Below, one piece after another: positions 5,341 to 6,180 of a stretch of 6,180 bases of DNA (the first letter of the stretch is position 1; the number at the start of each line of letters is the position of its first letter). This DNA comes from Pseudomonadota bacterium (GTDB lineage: Bacteria > Pseudomonadota > Gammaproteobacteria > Burkholderiales > Burkholderiaceae_C). Made by a program: the position numbers and the translations under genes. The notes beneath the pieces were generated by a model. That model did no database searches. It worked only from the letters and a program-made list of their open reading frames with translations, and was not told the DNA's origin. The DNA lies in assembly GCA_030918015.1 (NCBI GenBank), contig JAUPTP010000152.1, forward strand, positions 1-6,180. The letters are read 5' to 3'.

Positions 5341-5443
5341 TGCGCCACCGTCGCCTCGCGAGTATCCCTAGAATCCCTGTTCAGTCTGCCGGATCGGGCA
5401 GGCCCGCTCCCATACCCGAACACACAACACAACCGGATCCACC
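5341..5443 (+). promoter_or_regulatory. icd upstream region with possible promoter, leader hairpin and CA-rich segment
   Basis: A -10-like TAGAAT (5369-5374, five of six matches to TATAAT) has no convincing -35 partner. Transcription from it would start near 5381, just before an inverted repeat in which 5384-5390 (GTCTGCC) pairs with 5397-5403 (GGCAGGC), including one G-U pair. The hairpin lacks a T-run, so it is not a usual terminator for the upstream gene. Bases 5419-5433 are almost only A and C, and no strong Shine-Dalgarno precedes the icd ATG (only GGA at 5435-5437). Promoter and leader assignments are inference. Confidence 0.4.

Positions 5444-6180
<737 letters not shown>

Noticed and set aside
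5395..5406. CGGGCAGGCCCG as a terminator of the hemN operon.
   Set aside because: The loop would be only two to four bases, no T-run follows, and the segment pairs better in the alternative hairpin 5384-5403.

Overview
The window is GC-rich, densely coded DNA whose gene order and protein sequences fit a betaproteobacterium, most likely of the order Burkholderiales. This is inferred from the proteins and the gene neighbourhood. No rRNA or other taxonomic marker is present. All genes are chromosomal in character, with no mobile element, tRNA, rRNA or CRISPR array seen.

The left part (1-2295, plus strand) is the distal end of a cbb3-type cytochrome c oxidase cluster. It holds the last 50 codons of ccoP (diheme cytochrome c subunit), then ccoG (polyferredoxin membrane protein used in oxidase assembly). 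Two small membrane-protein genes follow: a short protein resembling the N-terminal part of FixH/CcoH, and an unnamed protein with two membrane helices. The two small genes overlap by four bases and are probably translationally coupled.

The middle part (2276-3183) holds an FNR-type oxygen-sensing regulator on the minus strand. Its 3' end overlaps the last plus-strand oxidase-cluster gene by 20 bp, tail to tail. Its upstream region is shared with the divergent hemN gene and contains a good FNR/ANR-type site (TTGAGGTACGTCAA) close to the hemN start codon.

The right part (3184-6180, plus strand) holds hemN (oxygen-independent coproporphyrinogen III dehydrogenase). A TauE/SafE/DsbD-like six-helix membrane protein starts on the very next base after the hemN stop. 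After a gap of about 100 bp comes the first 245 codons of icd (isocitrate dehydrogenase, E. coli type).

The genes together form a low-oxygen respiration module. FNR senses oxygen loss, HemN makes heme without oxygen, CcoP/CcoG and the small membrane proteins build the high-affinity terminal oxidase, and the SafE-like protein may handle a metal or thiol step. Icd is a housekeeping TCA-cycle neighbour. The module itself is well known. The less explained items are the two small membrane proteins, a strong 41-nt hairpin inside the start of ccoG, the near-leaderless geometry of hemN, and the icd leader.
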